From Portunus trituberculatus (Eukaryota > Arthropoda > Malacostraca > Decapoda > Portunidae): a DNA stretch of 64,000 bases. The stretch spans positions 1,360,071-1,424,070 of the forward strand of contig NC_059258.1 in the NCBI RefSeq assembly GCF_017591435.1, written 5' to 3'. Positions within the stretch are counted from its first letter, which is position 1. Every line of letters begins with the position of its first letter. The notes under the pieces are model-generated. The model saw only the letters and a list, made by a program, of their open reading frames with translations. It was not told where the DNA came from and did no database searches. Shown in pieces: positions 1-14,934 of the stretch. Made by a program: the position numbers and the translations under genes.

Positions 1-650
1 TAAGAAAAGAGAAGAGAAAGAGGAGGAGAAGAAGAAGAAGAAGAAGAAGAAGAAGAAGAAGAAGAAAGCACACTATACTTTAAAACACAATACAGAGGGG
101 AAAAAAAACGAAAAAAATAAGAAGGGAAGAGAATAAAGGAAGAAGAGAAGAGAAAGGAAAATAATGAGAGGAGGAGGAGGAGGAGAAGAAGGGGAAAGCT
201 CATAATACTTTACCTTCGGTCGACAAAACCTTATGCTTCTTATGTTGCCATGCTCGAAAATTGACAAGTGAGACGAATTCTGAATACCGAGGAGGAGGAG
301 GAGGAGGAGGAGGAGGAGGAGGAGGAGGAGGAGGAGAGGTAGGAGTGGTGGGGCAGTTTGATGAAGAAAACAAAAGAAAATGAGGATGGAGAAGGAAAAT
401 GAAGATAAGGAAGAGAGAAAATAATAAAAATGAGAGAAATAAAGAAGGATAAGAGAGAGAGAGAGAGATTAAAACAAAATGAAGATGAGAATAAAGAAGG
501 GGAATAAAGATGAGGAGGAGGGAAAAATAGAAGGAAGAGAAAGAAAATGAGGATAAATAATGAAAAATTAGGAAAATGAAGATGAAGATGATAATTAGAG
601 AAAGGAAGAAAAGGAAAAGGAATAAGTGACATGGAAGAAGAAGAGGAAAA

Positions 651-660
<10 letters not shown>
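1..660. repeat. Purine-rich GAA/GGA low-complexity block
   Basis: GAA tract at 31-66, GGA tract at 289-335, and scattered AGAGGAGGAGA. A piece resembling TGCTCGAAAATTGACAAGTG (about 250) recurs as TGCTGGATAATTGACGTGTG (about 735), so the block is partly duplicated. The minus-strand reading is all Phe/Ser/Leu low complexity. Confidence 0.6.

Positions 661-715
<55 letters not shown>
655..715. repeat. (AG)n tract
   Basis: About 30 uninterrupted AG units before the second copy of the TTGACGTGTGAGGCGAAT piece. Confidence 0.9.
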
Positions 716-717
<2 letters not shown>

Positions 718-837
718 TTCCACCGCGGGTTCTATGCTGGATAATTGACGTGTGAGGCGAATGGGAAATGTGAAGAGAGAGATGAGGAAGAGGAGGCGAG
801 GGTGAAAACGTTCCTCTTGGTCTTCTCTTCCCTAAAC

Positions 838-1034
<197 letters not shown>

Positions 1035-1117
1035 CTTTTGATTACGATGGGACGCGACCTCTCATATATTCACTTACTTTTCACTCTTCTTCTCGTCCTT
1101 TTCGGAATGTTTCGACG

Positions 1118-1250
1118 TAAAGAGGAGGAGGAGGAGGAGGAGGAGGAGGAGGGGTCAAGACAGAGGGAGAATGAGTGATAGCGTAGGGCTCAGGGGAGAA
1201 GACTAAGAGGAGGAGGAGGAGGAGGAGGAGGAGGAGGAGGAGGAGGAGAG
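1118..1250. repeat. Two (GGA)n tracts
   Basis: GGA units at about 1121-1153 and 1208-1248, separated by AGACTAAG-type unique sequence. Confidence 0.85.
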
Positions 1251-1384
1251 GGGGTTAGCTCATCCTGCCTTCGCTACCAGTAATATACGAGCTGTCAACT
1301 GTATGTTATTCTAAGACACACCCAAGAAGTAGTGAAGTCTCGTAATGTCTTGTGCCTCAACCCTCATTCTTTAACATTTGATGG

Positions 1385-1489
1385 CTAAGTTACTCACTCA
1401 CTCACAAACGCACTCACTCACGCATTCACGCATTCACTCACGCACTCACGAACGAACGAACGAACGAACGTAAAGATGAACTAAGGTAA

Positions 1490-1523
<34 letters not shown>

Positions 1524-1975
1524 TAATTTTGTTTTACTTTAGAATTATTCAGTCAGTCAGTCAGTCAGTCACTCACTCACTCACTGATAATGTCTTCTAC
1601 TTCACCCTTCACTTTTTAATGTTAGACTCGTTCTCTCACTCACTTATTCACTCACTCACTCAATCACTCACTCACTCACTCACTCACTCACTCAATGTCT
1701 TTTGCTATATTTACTTCACCCTTCACTTTTTAATTTGATGTTCATCCGGTCACTCACTCACTCACTCACTCGCTCACTCACACAAAGGCAGACTGACCCA
1801 CCACTCAAATCACACATAACACCATTTAACAAAAGAATCCATAACTCACTCACTCACTCACTCACACAGACTGACCTACCACCAGACTGCACTCAAATCA
1901 CACATAACACCGTATTAACGAGAGACAAAAGAATCCATAACTCACACTTAAAAATGCCATAACTCACACTTACTC
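1385..1975. repeat. (CTCA)n tetranucleotide region with duplicated spacers
   Basis: Repeated ACTCACTCAC runs alternate with spacers that are themselves duplicated: CTTCACCCTTCACTTTTTAA at about 1598 and 1715, and ACTCAAATCACACATAACAC at about 1804 and 1890. GAAC units (1448-1470), a poly-T run (1491-1520) and CAGT units (1553-1570) are embedded. Confidence 0.7.
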
Positions 1976-1984
1976 AATGGAACT

Positions 1985-2260
1985 TTGTAAACATGAACTC
2001 GAGAACAAGGCGGATTAAAAACGAGCTTTATTCTACAAGCACGAATCGACTTTTGTTCCTCGTGTTTTTGAGCTTTTCCATGGCGATTCTTGCAGTGAAT
2101 GACGCCGCGAGGGTTTTGTTAGCGGTCTGGCGGGGATCAGGGAAAGAAAAGAAGGATCAGAATGCTTTGAATGCCCGGCAAGGAGTCATGGGCACGTTGT
2201 GTGGTCAACTGCCGCGCCCCTGACAGGAACACTACTGCTGACGAAGGTGATGCACAAGGC
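1985..2260 (+). other. Low-repeat stretch with a 76-codon open frame, coding status unsupported
   Basis: A frame from ATG at 1993 to TGA at 2221 encodes a basic start, a hydrophobic segment (LLFLVFLSFSMAILAV) and a charged tail. It is one of the few frames here not built from simple repeats. No splice or promoter signal fixes it, and I do not recognise it. It could be chance. Confidence 0.2.
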
Positions 2261-2345
2261 CTGTTCTCTCTTCTTACATAAAAGAATAGAAGAGCAACGT
2301 GTTTTGATTCTTTCTCAGTGATGTGCAGAATAAATAGGTCACAGT

Positions 2346-2349
<4 letters not shown>

Positions 2350-2408
<59 letters not shown>

Positions 2409-2510
2409 GAGTATAATCACACATAAAAACACATAAACACAGCATAATGTGGCAAAAAGGTCTTAAAACTGTGAAATAACTCCTTAAACCTTATATATTT
2501 ATCTCGTAAC

Positions 2511-2592
<82 letters not shown>
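2350..2592. repeat. Two (AG)n tracts
   Basis: AG/GA tracts at 2350-2403 and 2512-2592 separated by a 110-bp AT-rich spacer. Confidence 0.9.
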
Positions 2593-2597
<5 letters not shown>

Positions 2598-2839
2598 ATA
2601 CAACCTCACCATTGCAAAATTAACAAAAAAACATCAAAACACAACATTTTCTCCTCCACCATCCTGTAACATCCTACAACTGAACATCCTTCCGTCTCTG
2701 AGCCGTGAAGGATGTGTAGGAGGCCGCCTGTGGTCGAGTCCTTCAGGTGGTGGGTGTCCTGCGCCGCCTGTGAAGATTTACGAGTGTGAAATCTGATATT
2801 GAAAGCCACACAGGAGAGCCCCACAAGGCCAGATGACCA

Positions 2840-2843
<4 letters not shown>

Positions 2844-2909
<66 letters not shown>
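2844..2909. repeat. (CT)n tract
   Basis: 66 bp of perfect CT between unique flanks (GATGACCAGCCC and GACACTGCCAC). Confidence 0.9.
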
Positions 2910-2912
<3 letters not shown>

Positions 2913-2959
2913 ACTGCCACTGTAAACAAGGGAGATAATGTTGAGAAAGTAGCACACCT

Positions 2960-3490
2960 CTTGTCTTCTTCTTACTCTTCTTCTTCTTCTTCCTCTTCCT
3001 CTTTTTTCCTCCTCTTCCTCTTCTCTAATCTTTTATTTATTTTTGTTTCTCTTTTTTGTCTTTTGACTTGTTTTTTTTTTTTTTCGTCTTCTTTTTTCTT
3101 ATCTTCTTCCTTGCCTTACTGGTTCTTTTCCTCTTCCTCTTTCTTATTCTCTTTTTTCTTTATCTTCCTTTCTTCCTCATCTTCGGTTTCATAGTTATCG
3201 CATTTTCTTTGTTATCCTTCCCCTCTCCTCCTCCTCCTCCTCCTCCTCCTCCTCCTCCTCCTCCTCCTCCTCCTCCTCCTCCTCCTCCTCTTCATCCATT
3301 TTCCATACTCTTCTTCCTCTTCCTCATACGATCTCATCACAAATAATCGTAGAAACGGGAAAGAAGGAAAAGGAAGAGGAGGAGGAGGAGGAGGAGGAGG
3401 AGGAGGAGGAGGAGTGGCAGGAAAGTTTTGCACGGAATGATGATATGCCTCTTCCTCCTCCTCCTCCTCCTCCTCCTCTTCCTCCTCCTC
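2960..3490. repeat. Pyrimidine-rich block with (CCT)n and inverse (AGG)n tracts
   Basis: A TTC/TCC-rich run leads into a 65-bp CCT tract (3226-3291). An AGG tract of about 40 bp (3375-3414) and a CCT tract (3452-3489) follow, so complementary triplet tracts lie within 200 bp and could pair. Confidence 0.8.
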
Positions 3491-3721
3491 CCAAAATACT
3501 TATCGAGGTGAATGTTCTTGCAGCGGAGGAGGGAAAAAAAAGAGGAAAGGAAGGAAAATGAGTGTGTTTTTTTTTTCCTCGTGTGTTACAGTCCAGTTTT
3601 TGTGGAGCCTGATTTCTTTGTTTCAGCCGCGACTTGGGAAAGGAAAGTAAGACGAGTTTTCACTGTAATGATGCTCTTCTTTGCCAAATAACCAAAGGGA
3701 ATTGCCGACTGCCTCTATTTA

Positions 3722-3951
3722 CCCTCCCTCTTCCTCCTCCTCCTCCTCCTCCTCCTTCTTCTTCTTCTCCTCTTTCTTCTTTCTTCTTCCTTCCTCGTCT
3801 TCGCTATCATAAATTAATCTCGAACTGTGAATATTTTCCAAAGTTTCACTACCAATGATGAAAGAGAGAGAGAGAGAGAGAGAGAGAAAACGGAAAGCAC
3901 ATTCGCCATAGTGACACAAAATAAGGCGATGTTTTGTCTTCAGCTTGGCGC

Positions 3952-4000
<49 letters not shown>
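3722..4000. repeat. (CCT)n and two (AG)n tracts
   Basis: CCT units at about 3731-3755, AG at 3864-3887 and AG at 3955-3999. Confidence 0.85.
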
Positions 4001-4005
<5 letters not shown>

Positions 4006-4195
4006 AAAAATAATAATGGGAGTCTTGAAGCTCATTTATTAAGCTGATGAGTTTAGTGGTAGTGAATAATCGACTCATTTGAGCCTTGCAAGGAATTATA
4101 TTTATTGCCATACGTGGTCCGCGCTGCCAGAGTGATCCTGCCTCCTATTATGGCAACTCCTTATCTTCCATGCGATCTGACGCGACCAGACCACC

Positions 4196-4438
<243 letters not shown>

Positions 4439-4765
4439 TAATTCTCTATCTTTCTCTCTTCGGTGCGGTTTCTTTTCACAGTTGGCAGCCGTGTTTCCCA
4501 TTTTCTTTCAACGCCTTAGTAGATGGAGAGGGGAGACTATAACATTCTCCTCCTCCTCCTCCTTCTATAAACTTTTCCCTAACAGACGAAGCTTTACATT
4601 AGCGTCCCTCATGGGGGGGGGAGAAGGAAGGGCGGGGAGTGAGAGGAGAGAGGGAGAGGGGAGAGTGAGGGGTGTGAGGGAAATGGGAAGGGAAGGAGAG
4701 GGAGAATAGAGGGGACATGAACTGATCCTTTACAAATGACTGACTATGATAAACCTTGAAAACAC

Positions 4766-4770
<5 letters not shown>

Positions 4771-4843
<73 letters not shown>

Positions 4844-4894
4844 CCGTCGCTGCAGAGATGAGACGAAGCTTGAGGCGACGACAGACAGAAGAAC

Positions 4895-4976
<82 letters not shown>

Positions 4977-4994
4977 TATGCTTTGGTAGACACC

Positions 4995-5025
<31 letters not shown>

Positions 5026-5026
5026 G

Positions 5027-5057
<31 letters not shown>

Positions 5058-5059
5058 AG
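4771..5059. repeat. Compound (CT)n, (AC)n, (GACA)n block
   Basis: CT at 4771-4841, AC at 4897-4975 and GACA/GACG tetramers at 4995-5059. The 55-bp spacer GGCCGTCGCTGCAGAGATGA onward is unique. Confidence 0.9.
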
Positions 5060-5102
5060 GTGGATTTACTACGAGACCTGGAGGTAATTATTTCACATTC
5101 AG

Positions 5103-5203
<101 letters not shown>

Positions 5204-5534
5204 ATGTATCTAATATTTCTGGGAAGTATTGAATATGCAGTAAAGATAAGGAGAATCGAATCCTATAAGCAGAACGCAAGGAGTATTTGAATGCATTTAA
5301 GGAGATCAAATACACGAATAAGCACCTCACTTGTTTTCGTAACTTATGACCTTTCCCTGACTCGCCCATGTGTCTCTTTAGCATCGAGCACTACTTAGAA
5401 ATGTGCGTGGTTGATTTAAACTTACAAAATCACTTGTGAGAAGGAGATTTAAGTGAGTAAGTGAGAGTTTTGAAATATAAGATGTGTAAAGTATTTGTTT
5501 GAGTGGGTTTGGGTGAAGTTGGGTGGGTTTGGGT

Positions 5535-6066
<532 letters not shown>

Positions 6067-6350
6067 ACTTAACCTAACCTAACTTAACCTAACTTCATCT
6101 GCTCTAACTTAACCTAAACTAAATAAATATTCTATCTTTTTCCAAGCTTTCTTCATTAATATTCTGCTGCTTCTACCTATTCTAAAATAACTTAACTTAA
6201 CCTAACTTAAACCTAACTTAACCTAACCTAATCTAAGCTAACCTAACCTAACCTTACCAAACCTAACCCATCCTAATCTCAGCTAACTTTACCTAACCTA
6301 ACCTAACTTCACCAAACTTAACCTAACTTAAAGCTAACCTAACCTAACTT
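6067..6350 (-). repeat. Interstitial degenerate telomere-like AACCT (TTAGG) block 1
   Basis: Dozens of AACCTAACCT, AACTTAACCT and similar units with point variants and short interruptions such as TTCATCTGCTC and an AT-rich break near 6120-6185. AACCT is the complement of the arthropod telomere repeat TTAGG. Degeneracy argues for an old interstitial array rather than an active telomere. Confidence 0.75.
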
Positions 6351-6599
6351 AATCTTTCATAGCCCTCTTTCCCTCTCTTACCTTTCCTCAACACGCAAGG
6401 AATAACTTTCTGTTGTAACCTTACCTTATCTTGTACTTTTCTTACCTGCAAACCCACTGATTAGCTCACCTGGAACCGCTAACACACCTGTCCACACCTG
6501 CGCTCCAGCACCTTCTTATTGCCATTGATTGGGTGTGTGGGAGTGAAGGAGAAGGAAGGAAGGTGAAGGAAAGGGGTGGTTATGTGTTGTTAGGTCCAG

Positions 6600-7055
<456 letters not shown>

Positions 7056-7112
7056 TTTCAAACTGCAAAAAGGGATAAAAATTGAGAGAAAGGAGACAAG
7101 AAGGAGAAAATG

Positions 7113-7325
<213 letters not shown>

Positions 7326-7397
7326 AAGGGGTGAAGGTTGGGCAGAAGGAAAACAGGAAGAGAAGAAACTGAAGAGGAAATAAAATGTATCCAAGTG

Positions 7398-7507
<110 letters not shown>

Positions 7508-7745
7508 CTCTCTCTACCTGTAATTACCTGAGCACGTCCTGGGCCGTCCTCACCTTCACCTGGGCTCGTCTCGCTGGGTGTCCTCGAATGATTGATGGAA
7601 CTCTTGCAGAAACATGATTGCAATTGATTAAGTGTCAATTTTTTTTCCCTCCACTCTCGAGGCGATTGAGGATAATTATAGGCCCGATTGTGGGGGGCTA
7701 GAGGGGGTTTGGGAGGGTATATGGAGTGTAGGAGGGGGGGGCAGA

Positions 7746-8036
7746 GTTCGTGTTCAGAAATGTTGTTTTTTCTCAAAGCGACTATTTTCTAAGGCCAGCA
7801 GATGATTAGAGGGTTTTCAAGAGTGTTTCTCCTATTAGTAATGTAGAAATCTTGTCACTTTGCATCGAAAACCATAAAAACGTTCTTGAAAATACTTTCT
7901 TCTCTCTCTCTAGGACTATTTTCTAAGGCCAGCAGATGATTAGCGAGGTTTTCAAGAGTGTTTCTCCAGTTAATAATGTAGAAATCTTGTCACTTTGCAT
8001 CGAAAACCATAAAAACGTTCTTGAAAATGCTTTGAT
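7746..8036 (+). mobile_element. Family B inverted-repeat element, copy 1, duplicated core
   Basis: Left end TTCGTGTTCAGAAATG. The core (ACTATTTTCTAAGGCCAGCA, then TAGAAATCTTGTCACTTTGC, then CATAAAAACGTTCTTGAAAA) occurs twice, 134 bp apart (7781 and 7915), nearly identical. A short CT tract sits at the junction. The right inverted repeat is missing. Confidence 0.65.
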
Positions 8037-8269
8037 TCCTCCTTTTTTCACTCCATCATTTCCTTTCCCTAATTTGTTGAAGAGTAGGTCGAGTAAAAGT
8101 AAGACAGGTAAGGTTAGACAGGTGAGATAGTAGAGAGTGATTGAATAAAAAGAAACAACAAATACATTCCCCCTCTCATTAATTCCTCCTTTCTTCATTC
8201 CACCATTTCCTTTCTCTAATTTGCACTCGTGAGAAAGAAACACGCGAATCATTATTTATTTCCTCATTC

Positions 8270-8372
8270 TCAAATACGCGAACGATAGAAATAAGGAAAC
8301 GTACGAAGAGTCACGTATCGTACTGTATCGTGTATCGCTCTGGAGGGACGCGTGAACGATAGATAAGAGAAG
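8270..8372. repeat. Short imperfect direct repeat with GTATCG motifs
   Basis: ACGCGAACGATAGAAATAAG near 8275 and ACGCGTGAACGATAGATAAG near 8349, 74 bp apart. Between them GTATCG occurs three times. The stretch is otherwise unique. Confidence 0.5.
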
Positions 8373-8524
8373 ACGCGCAGTATCTTAGTTCTTTATTGTT
8401 TCCTTGTTTTATTAGCGTGCGTGACTGATGAGAATAATTGACTCATCTGGTGCTTAAATTATCGAGGAGCTGGCGGAAGGTGGGCGCCATGCAACACCTG
8501 TGACGGGAGAAGCAGCGCGTGTGG

Positions 8525-8627
8525 TGTAGTGGTGGTGGTGGTGGTAGTGGTGGTGTGTTCTTTATCATTTAATTTTCCTGTTTTTTTTTTTTTTTTTTCC
8601 TTGAAGTCAAAGCACCAGCAGATGTTA

Positions 8628-8701
<74 letters not shown>
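8525..8701. repeat. (GGT)n, poly-T and (AC)n
   Basis: GTGGTGGTGGTGGTGG at 8530, T run at about 8581-8598, then a 72-bp AC tract at 8630-8701. The nearby 8860-8890 stretch has ATAC tetramers. Confidence 0.85.
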
Positions 8702-9012
8702 AGATGTTACAAGATTGAATGGGTTTTTTTCTCTTATTTTTTTTACTTATTCGAAGTTGTAGTCTTATAAATATATAGAAAGTTATGCAAAGTTGAATGT
8801 TTTTTTTATGAGGAAGTGTGCGCGCCATCTGGCAGGGAGACGTTAAGATGGATAGATAGATACATACATACATACATACATACATAGACAGATAAGTAAA
8901 TAGGTATGTCTAAAGAGAATATTTATACAAATTTTCATACAAAAAAAAATAGAATAGGTGAATAAAGACAAACAGACAGATAGATAGAAACACACCACAA
9001 AGTAACAAATCC

Positions 9013-9482
9013 CATATTCAGAAACGCCTTCCTCTCACCACGACAATTTTTCAAGGCCGCAGAGACAAGACAGTTTCTCCTTTCAATAAACTAAAAATTT
9101 TACCAATCTATCACCAGAAGCATAAAAGCACCCTTAAAAACACAAGTATCTTGCACTATGACAATCTTCTAAGGCCACAAAGACAACCCATGTTTACAAG
9201 GCAGTTTTTCCTATTAATAAACTAAAAACCTTGTTAATCTATCAACAGAACCATAAAAACACTTAAAAACACGAGTATATTTCACTATGACGACTTTCTA
9301 AGACTGCAGAGACACTTATTCAGATTTTCAAAAGATTTTCTCCTTTTAATAAACTAGAAATCTTACCAATTTATCACCTGAACCATAAAAACACCCTTAA
9401 CAAACACGAGTATCTTCAAGTGGAGCCTTTGGTAAGCAGTGATGGTGAAAGAGCAAAGCGAGCAGAGCGTTTCAGAATACGG
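9013..9482 (+). mobile_element. Family B inverted-repeat element, copy 2, three cores
   Basis: Left end CATATTCAGAAACGCC, right end GCGTTTCAGAATACGG: terminal inverted repeats. The interior has three diverged tandem cores, each with an AAGGCC-like motif, AATAAACTARAAA and CATAAAAACAC. The right arm includes GTGATGGTGAAAGAGCAAAG, the inverse of the left-arm sequence in other copies. Confidence 0.7.
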
Positions 9483-9868
9483 ATCTTTAAAAAACACCAC
9501 AAAACAAGAAGAATCTGACACGAAGAGCATTGAAACCCCACTGCATCATCGCCCGAGGGACTTTCACATCAGCACTCAACAAAAAAGGCATCGGCGGGAC
9601 CCTGCAGTAAGCGTACTTCCGACTGAGGGGAGGAGGAGACCATTAATAAAAGGCTAATGATGGTGATTGATCGCTGGTGCAGTTGCTGGTATCCCGACTC
9701 CAGGGCCCACGTAATTATACACTGAGAAATTGTCTTCCTTCGCTTCTTCCCGGTTCTAATGACGCTTCGCTGTGACCGGGCGGGAAGGGCGGGAAGGAAT
9801 CAAAGTTTTTCCTCCGAACCGTGACGCGTTTTGGTGATACTGATGGACGCTTGCATATTCAACACTCA

Positions 9869-9896
9869 GCTAATGTAGAACCGCTAATGTAGAACC
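9869..9896. repeat. Perfect 14-bp tandem duplication
   Basis: GCTAATGTAGAACC occurs twice back to back with no mismatch, followed by another GC. It lies in otherwise single-copy-looking sequence just before the octamer site. Confidence 0.8.
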
Positions 9897-9906
9897 GCCA
9901 AGACTC

Positions 9907-9914
9907 ATTTGCAT
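9907..9914. promoter_or_regulatory. Octamer-type site ATTTGCAT
   Basis: Exact reverse complement of the POU-factor octamer ATGCAAAT, within the low-repeat stretch 9650-9960 and next to a 14-bp tandem duplication. A single short site could be chance. Confidence 0.2.
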
Positions 9915-10007
9915 ACTTCTCTCCTTTGTTTTTATCGCCTGTTGTGGGAATTATGGGATATTTCTCTTTTTATTTTAGTCTCTCTCTTTTCTCTCGCTCA
10001 CTGCCGC

Positions 10008-10147
<140 letters not shown>

Positions 10148-10245
10148 CGTATCCGGGAGGTTCATTAGTAAGAATATCTGAACATAATTTGCTTTTAGCC
10201 ACTTTAGATTAGTAATAATTGAACTTCCTGTGCTTTTTAATTCAT

Positions 10246-10581
<336 letters not shown>

Positions 10582-10583
<2 letters not shown>

Positions 10584-11035
10584 AACTTCAAAAAAGGGTC
10601 ATTAATAAGGAAATTCTCTTCTTAAATGTATCAATCGCTCGTGGAATGAAGTCTGAATCCAAGTGTTAAGCTTTGTCTTTGATCCCAGCTAGATTAGACT
10701 TCAATTAATCGATAGTAGAGTTGGATTCCGTTAAAAAGGAGTTAGATTCTATTAATGGCTTGCAGAGGGGTGTTTGTGCTTGTTTTGTAGGATTATAAGG
10801 GTGTTGGAATGTTTGTGTGTTACCTTGTGTGCCTCTATCACCTGTGGGACCTGTGGTGTTGAGTGTAGAGTGTTGGTTACCTGTGTTTACCTGTCTGTGG
10901 GTTATGCTAATTAGGCAGGTAAGGAGAATGTGCTTACTGCTCTAATTGTATGGGAAATGTGGTGTGAAAGTTGGCATTTCTGCTGATATTGCTGCGGTGT
11001 TGCTTTTGTTGTTGTTGTTTTATGTTGTTTGACTT
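10582..11035. other. Unique stretch with CACCTG/ACCTGT motifs
   Basis: GATTC/GATCC motifs (10650-10760) resemble the decayed units near 58.4 kb. CACCTG and ACCTGT recur at 10840-10920 next to GCTAATTAGGC. No exon with splice sites seen. Confidence 0.35.
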
Positions 11036-11101
11036 TCTTTTTCTTCTTTTTCTTCTTTTTGTTTTTCTTTTCATTTTTCTCTCGTCAATTCCTGTATTAC
11101 T

Positions 11102-11420
<319 letters not shown>

Positions 11421-11579
11421 GATATAATTATCAGACCAGCAGGTGTCCAAGGCCAGGTGTTGCTGTGTCGGGGGTATTTATCAACAGATCTGAATACCTG
11501 CGATTCTACTGAAGGCCCCATTACTTGCATTCACAACACCATAACCAGGGATTCATTGGCCGTCATGAGCGTAATTACC

Positions 11580-11816
<237 letters not shown>

Positions 11817-12189
11817 TTCCTTTCACCCCATCTTCCGTTTCTCAAGTGCCAGATTTCACGGTGGCCAGACGAGACCTTCTTTCTCTCCATCCCTCCTTCC
11901 ATCCCTCCATCTCTCCCTCCTCTCCCTCCATCCCTCCTGCCTCTCCCTCCTCTCCCTCTGGTCAGTCGTAAATCTAAGGAGGACTAACAAACAAAATCTA
12001 TTATTAGGTCGTTTGAATTCCTGTGTTTTGCGAGACTTCCTGTTGTAATGGTAATAATAATAGCGGTGACGTCTCGCTGGGTAATCACACGTGTTATTCT
12101 ACCTTCTCTGTCTATACAATTGAGTTATTTCTTATGGAGACACAGAGAGAGAGCAAGAGAGAGAGAGAGACGGAAGGAGGAAAGAGGAG

Positions 12190-12780
12190 GGGAAGAAGAG
12201 AAGCAGAAATTAAAATACTAGACAATATAAAAGTGAAATTAAGATAGAAAAAAAAAACAGGAGAAAAAAATAACGTAGGGAATTTATATGAAGGAGAACA
12301 GGACCAGAGAGAAAGAGAGAGAGATGCAGAATAGTTTAGCGCAAGGAAAACAGCAAATTCACAGGAAAATTAAAATAGAGAACTGCAGAAAGAAAATAGA
12401 TTATATAAAGAAAGGTAAAAATGAAAGTTCCAGTACTTATATGGTAAAGAAAAAAGCAAATTGAAAGGAAAATTGAGCTAAAGTGTAGAAAGAAAAAAAT
12501 ATATAAAAGTGAAAAGAAGCGTTACAATTTTAATATGATAATGAAAATACAGCAAATTAAAAGATAGAAAAGCGTAGAGAAAAAAATATAATAAAAAGAA
12601 AAAAAAATCCAATCGTAATATGATAAACAAAACACAAGAAACTCAAAGAAAAATCAATCTAGAGACTTGCTGAGGAAAAAAAAAAGTAAAAAAAAAAAAA
12701 AATCACCCAGTCGTTAATCGCTACAGTGGAAATAAAAAGAATAAAAAAAAAACGTGAAAAATCTCCCAATCGTTAATCAG
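12190..12780. repeat. Decayed A-rich tandem array, about 100-bp units
   Basis: GCAAATT marks unit starts at 12353, 12456 and 12552, each followed by AAAGGAAAATT-like sequence, GTAGAAAGAAAAAAAT and TATAAAAGTGAAA. A further shorter pair at 12703 and 12762 shares CCARTCGTTAATC. No coding signal. Confidence 0.55.
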
Positions 12781-13017
12781 CCTTCACTATTTCACGGAGA
12801 TTCACTTTCTTACTATTTCCCGCTGCGTTTTATGGCCGAGAAATGGAAGGCATCCACAGAACCCTTCATTCCCTTTCCCTGTCCTATCCAACCCTTACCA
12901 TTGACTGCTTCTAATAACACCTCGCTTACCTGTGTCCCTTCTGCCCCCAAATCAACCCTCCTCCTCCTCCTCCTCATCATCATCCTCCTCTTCCTCTTCT
13001 CCTACCTCTATTTACCC

Positions 13018-13021
<4 letters not shown>

Positions 13022-13108
<87 letters not shown>
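13022..13108. repeat. (CT)n tract
   Basis: 87 bp CT after a CCT/CAT-rich lead-in. Short AG tracts follow at 13171-13202 and 13292-13312. Confidence 0.92.
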
Positions 13109-13109
<1 letters not shown>

Positions 13110-13167
13110 ACGTCACCCCTTCACCTCCATTTCTCTCCATTCGGCAGCGATAATAGTAAGGAATGTG

Positions 13168-13207
<40 letters not shown>

Positions 13208-13394
13208 AGTATTTTTACGTGAAGCATGTTTTTTGTGTGTTAAGTAAATATAACTCGTGACTTGCATATGTTACTGCTCTAATCACCATACCAGAGAGAG
13301 AGAGAGAGAGAGAGGGAATCAGCAGCCACGCCACGTATTTTGCATCACGTTTGGCAGCTTTACTGATTAATCGGTGCACGTGCTGAGTAGACCA

Positions 13395-13743
<349 letters not shown>

Positions 13744-13944
13744 CGTTTTAAACCCGTAATGTTCCTGTTTACGGCAACGAATAGTTCTTCCTTTGGTTCA
13801 GTCAGTGACGTATTGGTGACGGCTTGACGACATTCGAGGGAGAGGGAGAGGGAGAGAGGGAAAGAGAGAGGGAGAGGGAAGAGGGAGGGAAGCGTAGCAA
13901 AGGAAGACATTAATAAAGAAAACGAGGATTCTTACCTTTCTCTC

Positions 13945-13948
<4 letters not shown>

Positions 13949-14009
<61 letters not shown>

Positions 14010-14060
14010 CAATTAGTCACTGTCAATCACCTCATTACCTATCGTTGTAAATCCCATACC

Positions 14061-14098
<38 letters not shown>

Positions 14099-14180
14099 TT
14101 CTTCAGCTTTTTTTTTTATATAATTTCACAGTTCTTTTTTTTTATTAATATTCAAGTCGCATCCTGGTTTGGCATCATTT

Positions 14181-14212
<32 letters not shown>
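13949..14212. repeat. (GT)n, poly-T and (GA)n
   Basis: GT at 13949-14008, T run at about 14067-14095, GA at 14184-14212. Confidence 0.88.
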
Positions 14213-14585
14213 CACGAGGGTAGTATAAATAAACCACAAAAAGATACCCCACAAAAAAAAACGAAACTAATAAATACATAAACAAAATATTTACAAAAAA
14301 AACGACATAAATATTTATCTCTTATTTATTTCTGATCTCCCGTCACGCGTCACACACTCAAGTAACACATAACAAGCGTAACACATTTATTATCTACTCT
14401 ATCACTGAGGAATCTATCGTCAGTATTGTGCGTGTGGTCTTCTTCACTTTCCCTACATCTCACATCGTCACACCGTCCCGTAACTAAAGAAGAGAAGGAA
14501 ATAAACCGTAATACATTCATCTTTCCCTCTTCAATATCCTCCTAGTACTTTTTTTCTATCTCTCGTCTATGACATTCACTCATAG

Positions 14586-14934
14586 GTTCGTATTTTCATA
14601 TACTTCCATGCCGTACCTTCACTATTTACAAAGGGTTCTAATTGAAGTGACGGTTTTTAGAGGTGTTTCTGTGATTCTGGTGACATGTTAATAAGTTTTC
14701 TGCATTAACAACAAGACAAATTCTCTTTAGAACTCGGCTAATCGTCTCTGTGGTCTATTTTCAAAGGGCTCTAATTGAAGTGACTGGTTTTTAAGGGTGT
14801 TTCTGTAATTCTAGGACACTTTAACAAGTTTTCTACCTTATCAACAAGACAAATACTCTTCAAAACTCGGCTAATCGTCTCTATGGTCTTTGTAAATGGT
14901 CGCAGTGAGAGAAGAAACGTTTCTGAATATAGCG
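14586..14934 (-). mobile_element. Family B inverted-repeat element, copy 3, duplicated core
   Basis: Left GTTCGTATTTTCATATACTT, right GAAACGTTTCTGAATATAGC. The core AAAGGGTTCTAATTGAAGTG recurs 133 bp on (14630 and 14763), and CGGCTAATCGTCTCTGTGGT ends each unit. It is the reverse orientation of copies 1 and 2. Confidence 0.65.

Larger units (their letters stand above)
9650..9960. other. Low-repeat stretch, possible conserved non-coding element
   Basis: About 300 bases almost free of microsatellites with mixed composition: a GGGCGGGAAGGGCGGGAA motif, TAATTA-like sites, an octamer and a 14-bp duplication. No credible open frame with splice signals. It may be regulatory or simply unique intron; only cross-species comparison could tell. 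Confidence 0.25.
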
